Positions 1 through 8,966 are shown, counted from the stretch's first letter. The stretch is 64,000 nucleotides of DNA from Exiguobacterium algae (GCF_018617875.1 NZ_JACSKZ010000005.1:1-64000); one strand, 5' to 3'. Program-made: numbers and translations. Notes: generated from the letters alone by a model not told the origin.

Positions 1-10
1 CCAGGCAAGA
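1..10 (+). rRNA. 5S rRNA, 3' end only
   Basis: The first ten bases, CCAGGCAAGA, resemble the end of Bacillales 5S rRNA (B. subtilis ends ...CGCCAAGCAA) and lie just before a tRNA array, where 5S genes normally sit in rRNA-tRNA operons. Only the tail is in the window, so this is inference from position and a very short match. Confidence 0.5.
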
Positions 11-14
11 TCGT

Positions 15-89
15 TCCGCAATAGCTCAGTGGTAGAGCAACCGGCTGTTAACCGGTAGGTCGTAGGTTCAAATCCTACTTGCGGAGCCA
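15..89 (+). tRNA. tRNA-Asn (GTT)
   Basis: Cloverleaf with acceptor TCCGCAA/TTGCGGA, anticodon GTT and T-loop GTTCAAATC. The discriminator G is followed by an encoded CCA. It is the first of eight tRNAs in one transcription unit. Confidence 0.97.
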
Positions 90-94
90 AAAAT

Positions 95-169
95 GGCCCG
101 TTGGTCAAGCGGTTAAGACACCGCCCTTTCACGGCGGTAACACGGGTTCGAATCCCGTACGGGTCACCA
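95..169 (+). tRNA. tRNA-Glu (TTC)
   Basis: Acceptor GGCCCGT pairs with ACGGGTC, with one G-T pair. Anticodon is TTC in a CCGCC/GGCGG stem, and CCA is encoded. It starts five bases after tRNA-Asn. Confidence 0.97.
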
Positions 170-173
170 TTAT

Positions 174-249
174 GGAGGATTAGCTCAGCTGGGAGAGCAC
201 CTGCCTTACAAGCAGGGGGTCGGCGGTTCGATCCCGTCATCCTCCACCA
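174..249 (+). tRNA. tRNA-Val (TAC)
   Basis: Perfect acceptor stem GGAGGAT/ATCCTCC, anticodon TAC between CTGCC and AGCAG, encoded CCA. Confidence 0.97.
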
Positions 250-267
250 TTTTTTCAAACCATATAT

Positions 268-340
268 GCCGGTGTAGCTCAGTTGGTAGAGCATCTGACT
301 TGTAATCAGAGGGTCGAGGGTTCGAATCCTTTCGCCGGCA
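268..340 (+). tRNA. tRNA-Thr (TGT), no encoded CCA
   Basis: Acceptor GCCGGTG/CGCCGGC and anticodon TGT. The discriminator A at 340 is followed by CTC, so this is the only tRNA of the array without a genomic CCA. Its 3' end must be completed by the CCA-adding enzyme. Confidence 0.96.
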
Positions 341-346
341 CTCCTC

Positions 347-430
347 GGGGGGGTAGCGAAGTGGCTAAACGCGGCGGACTGTAAATCCGCTCCTTCGGGT
401 TCGGCGGTTCGAATCCGCCCCCCCCCACCA
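347..430 (+). tRNA. tRNA-Tyr (GTA)
   Basis: Acceptor stem of seven G against seven C, anticodon GTA, and the long variable arm (CTCCTTCGGGTTC region) typical of bacterial tRNA-Tyr. CCA is encoded. Confidence 0.96.
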
Positions 431-435
431 GGTTT

Positions 436-511
436 GAGCCATTAGCTCAGTTGGTAGAGCATCTGACTTTTAATCAGAGGGTCGCAGGTTCGAGCCCTGC
501 ATGGCTCACCA
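436..511 (+). tRNA. tRNA-Lys (TTT)
   Basis: Acceptor GAGCCAT/ATGGCTC, anticodon TTT in the CTGAC/CAGAG arm, encoded CCA. Confidence 0.97.
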
Positions 512-516
512 TTTAT

Positions 517-591
517 GCGGAAGTAGTTCAGTGGTAGAATACGACCTTGCCAAGGTCGGGGTCGCGGGTTCGAATCCCGTCTTCCGCTCCA
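517..591 (+). tRNA. tRNA-Gly (GCC)
   Basis: Acceptor GCGGAAG/CTTCCGC, anticodon GCC, discriminator T, encoded CCA. Confidence 0.97.
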
Positions 592-609
592 TTATATTTT
601 CCTAATTTA

Positions 610-685
610 GGGGCCTTAGCTCAGCTGGGAGAGCGCCTGCCTTGCACGCAGGAGGTCAGCGGTTCGATCCCGCTAGGCTCCACCA
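610..685 (+). tRNA. tRNA-Ala (TGC)
   Basis: Acceptor GGGGCCT/AGGCTCC with one G-T pair, anticodon TGC, encoded CCA. Last tRNA of the array, followed directly by a terminator. Confidence 0.97.
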
Positions 686-696
686 TATGTTTTTTT

Positions 697-727
697 CTTA
701 AGTTAGTGATGACTTAAGTTTTTTTTT
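697..727 (+). terminator. Terminator of the tRNA array
   Basis: Inverted repeat CTTAAGT (697-703) and ACTTAAG (712-718) followed by nine T. It ends the rRNA-tRNA unit. Confidence 0.85.
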
Positions 728-764
728 GCCTAAAACCATGAACCATTCACTTGAGAGTACAGAG

Positions 765-798
765 AAAGACAGCCTGCCACCATTCAGGCTGTCTTTTT
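765..798 (+). terminator. Second intrinsic terminator
   Basis: Twelve-base stem AAAGACAGCCTG (765-776) with its complement (785-796), then T residues. It backs up the tRNA terminator. The identical 12-bp stem recurs at 57411-57437. Confidence 0.85.
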
Positions 799-885
799 GC
801 ATGTTTATACATCAATGTGACGAGTTGAACCACACAAATGATAGCGTTTACAATTTACTTATTACGTAATCAAGGGGGAATGGGG

Positions 886-1788
886 ATGGAATGGTCATAC
901 ATTGAAGTGCCGTTACGTTACGGACAGGGGAAATTAGGGGTGGATCAAGGACCTTCAAAGTTAATAGAACTAGGAGTAAACGAATTATTACCTAAAGGAA
1001 CAACGCATCACACGATTCGAGTGTTACCTGAAACGGAGATTCGTGAAAATGAAGAACATCTGAAACGGGTAGATGGAGTGCTCTACTCGGTTACAGAACT
1101 GGCTGATATTGTTCATCAGGAAATAAAGGCAGAAAGATTTCCGCTGATCGTCGGGGGCGATCACAGTATGGCCATTGGCACATTGGCTGGTTTGGCGAAA
1201 ACAGGACCATACGGCGTCATCTGGGTAGATGCGCATGCCGATTTGAACACGGGCGAAACGTCTCCGTCGGGTAATATTCATGGCATGCCTCTCGCTGCTG
1301 CGATGGGCATGGGGGACATCCGACTGACGGAAGTTGGAGGACGGGAACCAAAATTGCTGCCGGAACATCTGGTTTATATTGCGCTCCGAGATATCGATGA
1401 AGGTGAAATGAATGAGATCAACCGTCTCGGAATCAAAGTGATTACGGTTGAGGAAGTGCGTACCCGGGGTGTCGACGTCATCATGAATGAAGCGCTGGCA
1501 TATCTACGTGAACGTGTCGAACGTTTTTATATCAGCTTTGATATGGATAGCTTAGACGCTTCGCTTGTACCTGGAACGGGAACACCTGTCGATGGTGGAT
1601 TGACGGAAAACGAAGGGAAAGCTATTTTACGTGAAGCGATGAAAGCCGAGGACTTGCTTGCGGTAGAGTTAGTTGAGTTAAATCCAGCACTTGACCGTGA
1701 AGAGTTAACAGCCCAGCTAGCCTATCGATTAGTTGATACAGTAATCAAGACCAAAGAAAACCTGTTATTGGAAGGCGAAACTGTCTAA
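886..1788 (+). CDS. rocF: Arginase
   Basis: Arginase of the ureohydrolase family, splitting arginine to ornithine and urea in the cytoplasm (300 residues, usual family length). The manganese-binding motifs are visible: GGDHS near residue 90, DAHAD near 115, and SFDMDSLD near 218, with NIHGMPL between them. The ATG at 886 is chosen because GGGGG at 874-878 gives about seven bases of spacing; the ATG at 880 is too close, and an earlier ATG at 838 lacks a ribosome-binding site. Agmatinase or formimidoylglutamase are related alternatives, but the motif set and length fit arginase best. It is a single-gene unit with its own terminator. Confidence 0.92.
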   Translation: MEWSYIEVPLRYGQGKLGVDQGPSKLIELGVNELLPKGTTHHTIRVLPETEIRENEEHLKRVDGVLYSVTELADIVHQEIKAERFPLIVGGDHSMAIGTLAGLAKTGPYGVIWVDAHADLNTGETSPSGNIHGMPLAAAMGMGDIRLTEVGGREPKLLPEHLVYIALRDIDEGEMNEINRLGIKVITVEEVRTRGVDVIMNEALAYLRERVERFYISFDMDSLDASLVPGTGTPVDGGLTENEGKAILREAMKAEDLLAVELVELNPALDREELTAQLAYRLVDTVIKTKENLLLEGETV

Positions 1789-1796
1789 TCGCCTTA

Positions 1797-1840
1797 CAGT
1801 TTCCAAACCCGTTTGCTACAATGGGGTTGGAAACTTTTTT
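1797..1840 (+). terminator. Terminator after rocF
   Basis: AGTTTCCAA-type stem (1798-1810) pairs with GGTTGGAAACT (about 1825-1835), followed by a run of T. Confidence 0.85.
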
Positions 1841-1849
1841 TATTGATTT

Positions 1850-1875
1850 TGAAACCAGATAGAGAAATGAACGTA
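1850..1875 (+). promoter_or_regulatory. SigW-type promoter of sigW
   Basis: TGAAAC (1850-1855), 16 bases, then CGTA (1872-1875, continuing TATAG). This is the known B. subtilis SigW consensus, so sigW is probably autoregulated. The site ends 43 bases before the sigW start. Confidence 0.88.
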
Positions 1876-1918
1876 TATAGAAATGACCGCATAGAGAGCG
1901 GAGAGGGGAAGTGGATGA

Positions 1919-2494
1919 ATGGAGCGGTTGACTACCCGTTTGGTTGATGAAGTAAAAACGGGGAATCACGATTCGTTTGCTGAACTGGTAGAACTGTATA
2001 AGGATGGCGTCTTTGCAATCGCTTATAAGGTATTATACGATCGCGGCGAAGCAGAAGATGCGGCTCAAGAAGCGTTCATCAGGGCATACACTCGAATTCA
2101 TACGTATGATTCACAGTATAAGTTTAAAACGTGGTTATACCGAATCACGACCAATGTAGCGATTGATCGGCTTCGGAAAAGAAAACCTGAATATTCGATG
2201 GATGCTGAAATCGCCGGTACCGAGGGCTTGACCTTTCAAGACCATTTGCCAGACAATACTCCTCAACCCGATGACCAAGTCGTTCACCGCGAGATTCGAA
2301 GCGAGATGCATGAGGCAATCAAGCAGCTCCCTGACAAATATCGAATTCCGCTTTTACTCAAGTATATGGATGATTTGTCTCTAAAAGAAATAAGCGTGAT
2401 GACCGACATGCCGGTTGCAACGGTTAAAACACGAATCTTCCGGGGAAGAGAAATGTTAAAAACAATCTTTCAAAACAGGGAGGGGTTCAATTGA
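1919..2494 (+). CDS. sigW: ECF RNA polymerase sigma factor SigW
   Basis: Extracytoplasmic-function sigma factor, 191 residues. Region 2 contains AEDAAQEAFIRAY and TWLYRITTNVAIDRLRKRKP; region 4 near 130-180 contains LPDKYRIPLLLKY, LSLKEIS and VKTRIFRGRE. The stretch DAEIAGTEGLT in the linker is shared with B. subtilis SigW as I recall it. It is followed by its anti-sigma gene with a four-base overlap, then cdaA. In B. subtilis SigW directs defence against envelope stress and membrane-active compounds. The ATG at 1919 follows GAGAGGGG; a perfect SigW-type promoter lies upstream. Confidence 0.95.
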   Translation: MERLTTRLVDEVKTGNHDSFAELVELYKDGVFAIAYKVLYDRGEAEDAAQEAFIRAYTRIHTYDSQYKFKTWLYRITTNVAIDRLRKRKPEYSMDAEIAGTEGLTFQDHLPDNTPQPDDQVVHREIRSEMHEAIKQLPDKYRIPLLLKYMDDLSLKEISVMTDMPVATVKTRIFRGREMLKTIFQNREGFN

Positions 2495-3126
2495 CTCCTG
2501 AAGAGAAACTACAACAATATTTGGAAGATGGCGTACTGCCCGAAGAATCTGAAGAATTACGTCAGTTACTAGAGGATGAGAAGCTATACCGGGCTTACCT
2601 CCAGTACGAACGGATCGATGCAGAACTGAAAGCACTGCCTCGCCCAAAATTATCTGCTGATTTTACGTCCCGTGTCATGGCTTCCTTGCCTGACCAGCAG
2701 ACGGTGAAAAACGTCGAACCGATTTCGAATGCACATACAAGACGCGGGAAAATAACCCCCCCACGTTCAAGACAGATGGTGTGGCTTCAAAAACACCCCG
2801 CACTTATTGCGGCCGTTCTCTTTTTCAGTCTGATGTCGAGTGCGACATTGGGGCTGTGGAACAGCTCCACAGAAACGATGACCTATACGAAAGCACCCGG
2901 AATCATCGTGACGGATAATGAAGTCGTGGTACCTGCCGGGGTGACAGTCGACCGAGACCTGACCGTTCAAGGTGGGAATTTACGAGTCGAGGGAACGGTC
3001 AAGGGAAATGCGACGGCCGTCCATGGCCGGGCGTATTTAGCCAGTGCAGGTGAGGTGACCGGGGACCTGGAGCAAATCGATCAAATCTTTGAATGGGTTT
3101 GGTACTCCATCAAACAATTATTTTAA
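2491..3126 (+). CDS. rsiW: Anti-sigma-W factor RsiW, lacking the zinc motif
   Basis: Membrane-anchored anti-sigma factor that holds SigW inactive until cleaved by intramembrane proteolysis (211 residues). The cytosolic N-terminal part is followed by one membrane helix near residues 105-125 (HPALIAAVLFFSLMSSATLGLW) and an extracytoplasmic part ending ASAGEVTGDLEQIDQIFEW, close to the end of B. subtilis RsiW. The start is TTG at 2491, overlapping the sigW stop, behind GGGAGGGG. There is no cysteine in the N-terminal domain, so the HxxxCxxC zinc motif of classical ZAS anti-sigma factors is absent. Confidence 0.9.
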   Translation: MTPEEKLQQYLEDGVLPEESEELRQLLEDEKLYRAYLQYERIDAELKALPRPKLSADFTSRVMASLPDQQTVKNVEPISNAHTRRGKITPPRSRQMVWLQKHPALIAAVLFFSLMSSATLGLWNSSTETMTYTKAPGIIVTDNEVVVPAGVTVDRDLTVQGGNLRVEGTVKGNATAVHGRAYLASAGEVTGDLEQIDQIFEWVWYSIKQLF

Positions 3127-3148
3127 GGCGCCCTCGAGCGTCTTTTTT
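3125..3148 (+). terminator. Short terminator after rsiW
   Basis: AAGGCGC, six-base loop, GCGTCTT with one G-T pair, then T residues. The stem is short, so read-through into cdaA is possible. Confidence 0.6.
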
Positions 3149-3201
3149 CGTTTCAATCTGGTTTCGTTTTTACGTCCGTGTCATGCGTCCTGACAGAAAT
3201 A

Positions 3202-3210
3202 TGATATAAT
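3202..3210 (+). promoter_or_regulatory. Extended -10 promoter before cdaA
   Basis: TGATATAAT is an extended -10 element with a perfect TATAAT. No good -35 box is seen at normal spacing. It lies 43 bases before the cdaA start, so the c-di-AMP block is probably transcribed independently of sigW. Confidence 0.65.
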
Positions 3211-3252
3211 GTAAATTGCACGAATCGGCTAGGTAGTTGAGGAGGGGAGCAT

Positions 3253-4113
3253 TTGCCGCTACTTGAACAAGTATCATTTTTATCATTTTTTAGTCTTTCA
3301 GAAAACGTACATTGGTATGATTATTTGAACGACGTTTTAGATATTCTTGTCGTCACGTATGTCATCTATAAACTCATGATGATCGTACGAGGGACAAAAG
3401 CAGTCCAATTGATTAAAGGAATTTCAATTATTCTGGTCAGTTGGTTCCTGAGCGGCTTTTTCGGATTAAAAACGCTTCAGTTCTTATTAAATCAGGTCAT
3501 CACATACGGTTTGTTAGGGATTATCATCATCTTTCAACCTGAGTTAAGGCGAGGACTTGAACATTTAGGGCGGACGAGTAATCTGTTTGGACGAGCAGGG
3601 ACGAGTGATGAAGAACAGCAACGCCAGATGATTGAAGCAATTGTCAGTTCGGCTCAGTACATGTCGAAACGTCGGATTGGGGCATTGATTGCCATTGAAC
3701 GGGATACGGGGTTAAATGAATATGTCGAGACCGGGATCCGGATGGATTCTTACATCACATCCCAACTCATTATCAACTTATTTATTCCGAATACACCGCT
3801 CCATGACGGGGCGATGATTATCCAGGACGGAAAAATCGCGGCTGCCGCGTGTTATTTACCGCTCTCGGAAAGTCCGCACATTGATAAAGCGCTTGGAACC
3901 CGCCACCGTGCAGCAATCGGGGTGAGTGAAGTGACCGATAGTGTGACCTTGACTGTTTCCGAGGAAACAGGAGCGGTTTCGCTCGCGATCGCTGGACGTC
4001 TGTACCGTGAACTCGATGAGGAAGCGTTGCGGAACAAGCTGATTCAAGAACTCGTTATCGAAGAAAAAGAGGCGACGATTTCGTTCTTCGGTAAAAAAGG
4101 GGGGGACAAGTAA
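3253..4113 (+). CDS. cdaA: Diadenylate cyclase CdaA
   Basis: Membrane-bound diadenylate cyclase making c-di-AMP from two ATP (286 residues). Three N-terminal membrane segments span residues about 20-90. The DisA_N domain follows with the catalytic DGA triad (LHDGAMII near 178) and the nucleotide-binding RHR (GTRHRAAIG near 218). The start is TTG at 3253, five bases after GGAGGGG. It is followed without a gap by cdaR and then glmM, the conserved cdaA-cdaR-glmM operon in which both partners are known to modulate CdaA. Confidence 0.95.
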   Translation: MPLLEQVSFLSFFSLSENVHWYDYLNDVLDILVVTYVIYKLMMIVRGTKAVQLIKGISIILVSWFLSGFFGLKTLQFLLNQVITYGLLGIIIIFQPELRRGLEHLGRTSNLFGRAGTSDEEQQRQMIEAIVSSAQYMSKRRIGALIAIERDTGLNEYVETGIRMDSYITSQLIINLFIPNTPLHDGAMIIQDGKIAAAACYLPLSESPHIDKALGTRHRAAIGVSEVTDSVTLTVSEETGAVSLAIAGRLYRELDEEALRNKLIQELVIEEKEATISFFGKKGGDK

Positions 4114-5394
4114 GTGATCGATCAGTGGTTACAACATAAATGGTTTCTACGTATCATCGCACTTGCTCTGGCCGTCCTTTTATATTTAATGGTCGCTGAA
4201 ACGAGTTCTTCCAACAATTCGTCCAGTGCGCTTCCGATTGTCGGACAAAGTTCGATGACACTGGATGTTCCGGTGGAGGTATTCTTTGATGAGGTGCAAT
4301 ATGTTGCGTATAACGTGCCTGAAGAAATGAGTGTCGAACTGCAAGGCCCATCGAGTAGTTTAACGATGACCAAATTGGTGAAAGATTATCAAGTGTTCGT
4401 TGATTTGACGAACTTAGGAACGGGCTTTCATCGTGTGCCTGTCGAGGCACGCGGGTTTGGTGGTGATGTGAACGTCAAGCTGGAGCGGGAAACGGTCGAG
4501 ATTTATATCGACCGGAAACAAACGGTGGAGGTTCCGGTATCGGTCAACTTATTGAATAAAGACCAGTTACCAGAAGGGAAAGCCGTAGGAGACGCCAAAA
4601 TCGAGCCGTCGTCTGTCAAAGTTTCTGGAGGCGCCAGCCGTATTCAAAACGTGAAAGAAATTACGTTGAATGTAGATGTCTCCAATCAAAATCAAACGTT
4701 CACACGGGAGATTCCGCCGACCATTTTGGATGCGAACGGCAACCCGTTGAATGTTTCCGTAGACCCGAACATCATCAATGTGACCGTTCCGATCTATGAG
4801 GAAAGCGCAGTCGTCCCAATTGAAGTCGTGACAAGCGGTGATGTGGCGGAGGATTACCGGCTCGTCGATACGCTGTTAGGCGAAACGGAAGTTCGTGTCT
4901 TTGCGCCGAAAGAAGTATTAGACGAGTTAGAAATCATTCGGACGGAGCCGATTGAATTAGATGAATTGAACAAAACCACAAAAGTGACAGCGAAACTTCA
5001 ACTGCCTGACGGGGCAACTTCGTTAGCGGAGGAAGAAGTGGAAGTCCAATTGCTGGTTCGTCGAAATGACGACACCCGTGATGACACGGGCGAGTTGACA
5101 GAACGTGTCCGTTTGACCGTACCGATCAATGTCCGGGGATATGACCGGACGAATTATACGTTAAAAGCACAAGACATCGTTAGCGTCACGTTGTCTGGCA
5201 AACGTTCGCTTCTCGAAAATATCTCTTCTAACAGTATTAACGTCACATTAGATTTAACAGGATTGCCGAGTGGAACCCACGCTGTGGATGTGGACTACGA
5301 GGTACCAAAAGGCGTGACCGTCATCTCGCCGAAAACAATCGACGTCCAATTGACGGGCGTGGAGGAAGAAACCGAAACGTCTTCGATTCAATAA
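4114..5394 (+). CDS. cdaR: CdaA regulator CdaR (YbbR-domain protein)
   Basis: Extracytoplasmic regulator of CdaA, 426 residues. One N-terminal signal anchor (FLRIIALALAVLLYLMVA) is followed by several YbbR repeats rich in beta structure, recognisable by recurring V-P-V-x-V and V-x-V-x-G patterns. GTG at 4114 directly follows the cdaA stop, with a GGGGGG ribosome-binding site inside the end of cdaA, indicating translational coupling. Confidence 0.93.
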   Translation: MIDQWLQHKWFLRIIALALAVLLYLMVAETSSSNNSSSALPIVGQSSMTLDVPVEVFFDEVQYVAYNVPEEMSVELQGPSSSLTMTKLVKDYQVFVDLTNLGTGFHRVPVEARGFGGDVNVKLERETVEIYIDRKQTVEVPVSVNLLNKDQLPEGKAVGDAKIEPSSVKVSGGASRIQNVKEITLNVDVSNQNQTFTREIPPTILDANGNPLNVSVDPNIINVTVPIYEESAVVPIEVVTSGDVAEDYRLVDTLLGETEVRVFAPKEVLDELEIIRTEPIELDELNKTTKVTAKLQLPDGATSLAEEEVEVQLLVRRNDDTRDDTGELTERVRLTVPINVRGYDRTNYTLKAQDIVSVTLSGKRSLLENISSNSINVTLDLTGLPSGTHAVDVDYEVPKGVTVISPKTIDVQLTGVEEETETSSIQ

Positions 5395-5429
5395 GACGTT
5401 CAATCATACAAAAGTGAGGATTCAATTTT

Positions 5430-6788
5430 ATGGGTAAATATTTTGGAACAGATGGAGTTCGCGGTGTTGCTAACTCAGAGTTGACTGCAGAATTAGCGTA
5501 TCGTTTAGGTCGTGCCGGCGGGTATGTGTTGTCGAAGCACTTGCCTGAAGGCGAGCAACCGAAAGTGTTGATTGGTCGTGACACGCGAATCTCAGGACAT
5601 ATGCTTGAAGGGGCATTGATTGCAGGACTTCTTTCAATTGGTGCTGAAGTGATGCGTCTAGGTGTCATTTCTACGCCAGGTGTCGCTTACTTAACAAAAT
5701 CTCTCGATGCGACAGCGGGTGTCATGATTTCTGCGTCTCATAACCCGGTTGCGGACAATGGAATCAAGTTCTTTGGCAGTGACGGCTTCAAATTGGACGA
5801 TGCGACAGAACAGGAAATTGAAGACATTTTAGACGCGTCGGAAGATACTTTGCCGCGTCCGACCGGGAAAGACCTTGGATTTGTCTCAGATTACTATGAA
5901 GGCGCGCAAAAGTACCTTCAAATGTTAAAACAGTCTGTTGAAGAAGACTTCGAAGGACTTCATATTGCCCTCGACTGTGCACACGGTGCAACGAGCGGTC
6001 TCGCGGCACGTTTATTCGCCGACCTTGAGGCAAACGTCTCGACAATCGGTAACTCACCGAACGGCTTGAACATCAATGATGGCGTGGGGTCGACTCACCC
6101 TGAGCACTTGGCAGAGTTCGTCCGTGAAAAAGGCGCAGACATGGGTCTCGCATTTGATGGAGACGGAGACCGTTTGATTGCAATCGATGAAAACGGTGAC
6201 GTCGTGGACGGCGATAAAATCATGTACATTTGCGGGAAGTATTTGAACGAAAAAGGCCGTTTGAAGGACAATACGATTGTCGCAACGGTCATGAGTAACC
6301 TCGGCTTCCATAAAGCAGTGGAAGAGGCGGGTATGACGGCGCTACAAACAGCAGTCGGTGACCGTTACGTCGTCGAAGAAATGAAAAAAAATAACTATTC
6401 ACTCGGTGGGGAACAATCCGGACACTTGATTTTCCTTGACCATTCAACGACAGGCGACGGGATGCTCTCAGGAGTCCAACTCGCTCAAATCGTCAAGTCG
6501 ACGGGACGTAAATTGTCAGAGCTGGCAGCGGAAATGCCGGTCTTCCCACAGAAGCTCGTGAACATTCGCGTGACGGATAAGAAGGAAGCGATGAACGGCG
6601 AACGCGTCCTCGCGACGATTCAGGAAGCGGAAGCAGAGATGGCCGGTAACGGTCGGATCCTCGTGCGTGCATCGGGAACAGAACCACTCGTTCGGGTTAT
6701 GGCCGAGGCGCCAACTGAAGAAGAGTGTGACCGTTATGTCGAGCGCATCGCTCAAGTCGTGCGCGAAGATTACGGTGTAGAAGGATAA
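5430..6788 (+). CDS. glmM: Phosphoglucosamine mutase
   Basis: Converts glucosamine-6-phosphate to glucosamine-1-phosphate for UDP-GlcNAc and cell wall synthesis (452 residues, full length). The phosphoserine loop [10 protein letters not shown] is near residue 95-104, the metal loop DGDGDR near 240, the sugar-binding loop GGEQSGH near 325, and the C-terminal phosphate-binding [12 protein letters not shown] near 410. Thirty-five bases separate it from cdaR, and a strong terminator follows, so glmS is a separate unit. Confidence 0.96.
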   Translation: MGKYFGTDGVRGVANSELTAELAYRLGRAGGYVLSKHLPEGEQPKVLIGRDTRISGHMLEGALIAGLLSIGAEVMRLGVISTPGVAYLTKSLDATAGVMISASHNPVADNGIKFFGSDGFKLDDATEQEIEDILDASEDTLPRPTGKDLGFVSDYYEGAQKYLQMLKQSVEEDFEGLHIALDCAHGATSGLAARLFADLEANVSTIGNSPNGLNINDGVGSTHPEHLAEFVREKGADMGLAFDGDGDRLIAIDENGDVVDGDKIMYICGKYLNEKGRLKDNTIVATVMSNLGFHKAVEEAGMTALQTAVGDRYVVEEMKKNNYSLGGEQSGHLIFLDHSTTGDGMLSGVQLAQIVKSTGRKLSELAAEMPVFPQKLVNIRVTDKKEAMNGERVLATIQEAEAEMAGNGRILVRASGTEPLVRVMAEAPTEEECDRYVERIAQVVREDYGVEG

Positions 6789-6813
6789 AATCTCCTGAAT
6801 GGGGGAATAACAC

Positions 6814-6843
6814 AAGGGAATCCACTTTCGGATTCCCTTTTTG
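6814..6843 (+). terminator. Terminator after glmM
   Basis: AAGGGAATCC (6814-6823) pairs with GGATTCCCTT (6830-6839), followed by T residues. It separates the cdaA operon from glmS. Confidence 0.9.
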
Positions 6844-6878
6844 TTTCCGTTTTGTCATCGGGAAATCGGACGATTTTC

Positions 6879-6907
6879 TTGACGAAAGGGGGTGTGATTT
6901 GTACTAT
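6879..6907 (+). promoter_or_regulatory. Promoter of glmS
   Basis: TTGACG (6879-6884), 17 bases, TACTAT (6902-6907): a good housekeeping promoter between the glmM terminator and the ribozyme. The start point falls about 40 bases before the ribozyme cleavage site. Confidence 0.75.
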
Positions 6908-6944
6908 TAAGGGCGTGACCTTAGAAACGGAAGGACACCAAAGT

Positions 6945-7110
6945 ACGAACAAGCGCCAGAACTCTACGGAGTTGACGAGGACGGAGGTTATCGAGATTTC
7001 GGCGGATGCCTCCTCGTCGCCTGTCACGACGACAAGTACTCTTTACAAAACGCCCGGGTGACCGGACGGACAAAGGAGAGTGCACTGACAGCTCTTTGAA
7101 AAAGCCCGTT
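6945..7110 (+). ncRNA. glmS ribozyme-riboswitch
   Basis: Self-cleaving leader that responds to glucosamine-6-phosphate and shuts down glmS. The conserved core is visible: AGCGCCAGAACT at 6952-6963, AGTTGACGAGGA at about 6970-6981, GGAGGTTATCGA at about 6983-6994, and TTTCGGCGGATGCCTCC ending at 7012. The expected cleavage lies between 6952 and 6953. The 3' domain continues through GGGTGACCGG to about 7110; that outer boundary is approximate. Confidence 0.93.
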
Positions 7111-7149
7111 TCCTTTTTCGAGAAATCGAAGAATAGAGGAGAATTGTTT

Positions 7150-8946
7150 ATGTGTGGAATTGTAGGAATGATTGGGAATACCGGAGCGAAGGAAATCCTT
7201 CTCAAAGGTCTAGAAAAACTCGAGTACCGTGGCTATGACTCGGCAGGTCTTGCGTTGATGCATGATCAGGTCAACGTTCATAAAGAAGTCGGTCGCATCG
7301 CCGCGCTACGCGAAATCGTCCCAGCAGAAGTAGACGGCACGATTGGAATCGGCCACACACGTTGGGCGACACACGGGGTACCAAGCGTACCGAACGCCCA
7401 CCCGCACCAGAGTACGACAGGACGCTTCACACTCGTCCACAACGGTGTCATCGAGAACGACGAGCAGATCAAGAAAACGCTTGACGTGCCGTTCCTCTCA
7501 GAGACGGACACGGAAGTCATCGTCCAGTTGATGGAGAAACACTTCGTCGAGCTCGGCGATGTCGAGGCGGCGTTCCGCAAGACGCTCGCTGACCTTCACG
7601 GCTCATATGCGATCGCGATGATCGACTCAGAGGACAAAGAACGCCTCTATATCGGAAAGAACAAGTCACCACTCCTCGTCGGACTCGGTGACGGCACGTT
7701 CAACGTCGTCGCATCAGACGCGATGGCGATGCTCCAGGTGACGGACCAGTACCTCGAGCTCCACGACGGCGAAATCGTCATCCTCACACGTGAGACAGCG
7801 ACGATCAAGACACTCGACGGCGAAGTGCTCGAGCGTGCACCGTACACGGCTGAGATCGATGCGTCAGACATCGAGAAAGGCACGTACGCGCACTACATGC
7901 TCAAAGAGATGGACGAGCAGCCGGCCGTCATCCGCAACATCATCCAGCACTACCAGAACGAGGACGGCGACATCGAGCTCACAGAAGGCGTACGCGAGCT
8001 TGTATCAGAGTCAGACCGTGTCTACATCATCGCATGTGGAACGAGCTACCATGCCGGTCTTGTTGGGAAGCAATTGATTGAACGTGTTGCAGGCGTACCG
8101 ACAGAAGTACACGTTGCGTCTGAGTTCGGCTACAACATGCCACTTTTGACAGAGAAGCCACTCTTCCTCTTCATCTCACAATCAGGTGAGACAGCGGACA
8201 GCCGTGCTGTTCTCGTCGAAGTGAAGAAGTTGGGTCATAAAGCCCTCACATTGACAAACGTTGCCGGTTCAACGCTCTCGCGTGAAGCGAACGAGACGAT
8301 GCTCCTCCACGCAGGTCCGGAGATCGCCGTTGCCTCGACGAAGGCGTACACGGCTCAAATCGCAGTCCTCGCGATTCTCGCATACGACATCGCGCGTGCG
8401 AACGGGAAGAAACTTCCGTTTGACCTCATGCAGGAGCTTGCACGTGTCGCGACGATCATGGACTCGGTCATGGCACAAAAAGAAATCTTTGAAGAGCTTG
8501 CTGATAAGTTCTTGAAAGAATCACGCAACGCGTTCTTCCTCGGACGTGGTTTGGATTCTTATGTTGGTCTTGAAGGCGCATTGAAGCTCAAAGAGATCTC
8601 ATATATCCAGGCGGAAGGCTATCCGGGTGGAGAGCTCAAGCACGGTCCGATCGCGTTGATCGAAGACGGGACACCGGTCATTACACTCGTCTCACAACCA
8701 AACACGCACCTCAACATCCGTGGTAACATTAAAGAAGTCGTTGCACGTGGTGCGATTGCATGTACGATTTCAATGGAAGGCATGGAACACGAGAACGACG
8801 CATTCGTGCTTCCACGAGTAGAGCCGCTTCTCACACCGCTTGTGACGGTTCTTCCACTTCAACTCATCTCGTACTATGCGGCGCTTGCACGCGACTGCGA
8901 TGTCGATAAGCCACGTAACTTGGCGAAGTCGGTAACGGTTGAGTAA
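7150..8946 (+). CDS. glmS: Glutamine-fructose-6-phosphate aminotransferase
   Basis: Makes glucosamine-6-phosphate from fructose-6-phosphate and glutamine, the first step to UDP-GlcNAc (598 residues). The N-terminal glutaminase domain starts MCGIVG with catalytic Cys2. Two SIS sugar-isomerase domains follow (CGTSYHAG near 300, SQSGETADS near 347), and the conserved C-terminus ends [15 protein letters not shown] 7150 is set by AGAGGAG at 7134-7140 and by the need for Cys2. Codons from about 7260 to 8040 end almost uniformly in C, giving a higher GC content than the rest of the gene. Confidence 0.97.
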   Translation: MCGIVGMIGNTGAKEILLKGLEKLEYRGYDSAGLALMHDQVNVHKEVGRIAALREIVPAEVDGTIGIGHTRWATHGVPSVPNAHPHQSTTGRFTLVHNGVIENDEQIKKTLDVPFLSETDTEVIVQLMEKHFVELGDVEAAFRKTLADLHGSYAIAMIDSEDKERLYIGKNKSPLLVGLGDGTFNVVASDAMAMLQVTDQYLELHDGEIVILTRETATIKTLDGEVLERAPYTAEIDASDIEKGTYAHYMLKEMDEQPAVIRNIIQHYQNEDGDIELTEGVRELVSESDRVYIIACGTSYHAGLVGKQLIERVAGVPTEVHVASEFGYNMPLLTEKPLFLFISQSGETADSRAVLVEVKKLGHKALTLTNVAGSTLSREANETMLLHAGPEIAVASTKAYTAQIAVLAILAYDIARANGKKLPFDLMQELARVATIMDSVMAQKEIFEELADKFLKESRNAFFLGRGLDSYVGLEGALKLKEISYIQAEGYPGGELKHGPIALIEDGTPVITLVSQPNTHLNIRGNIKEVVARGAIACTISMEGMEHENDAFVLPRVEPLLTPLVTVLPLQLISYYAALARDCDVDKPRNLAKSVTVE

Positions 8947-8966
8947 GTAGTATAAACCATCTATTC

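Noticed and set aside
4196-4225. TGAAAC-N17-CGTC inside cdaR
   Set aside because: It lies within coding sequence far from any start and uses a weaker -10; likely chance.
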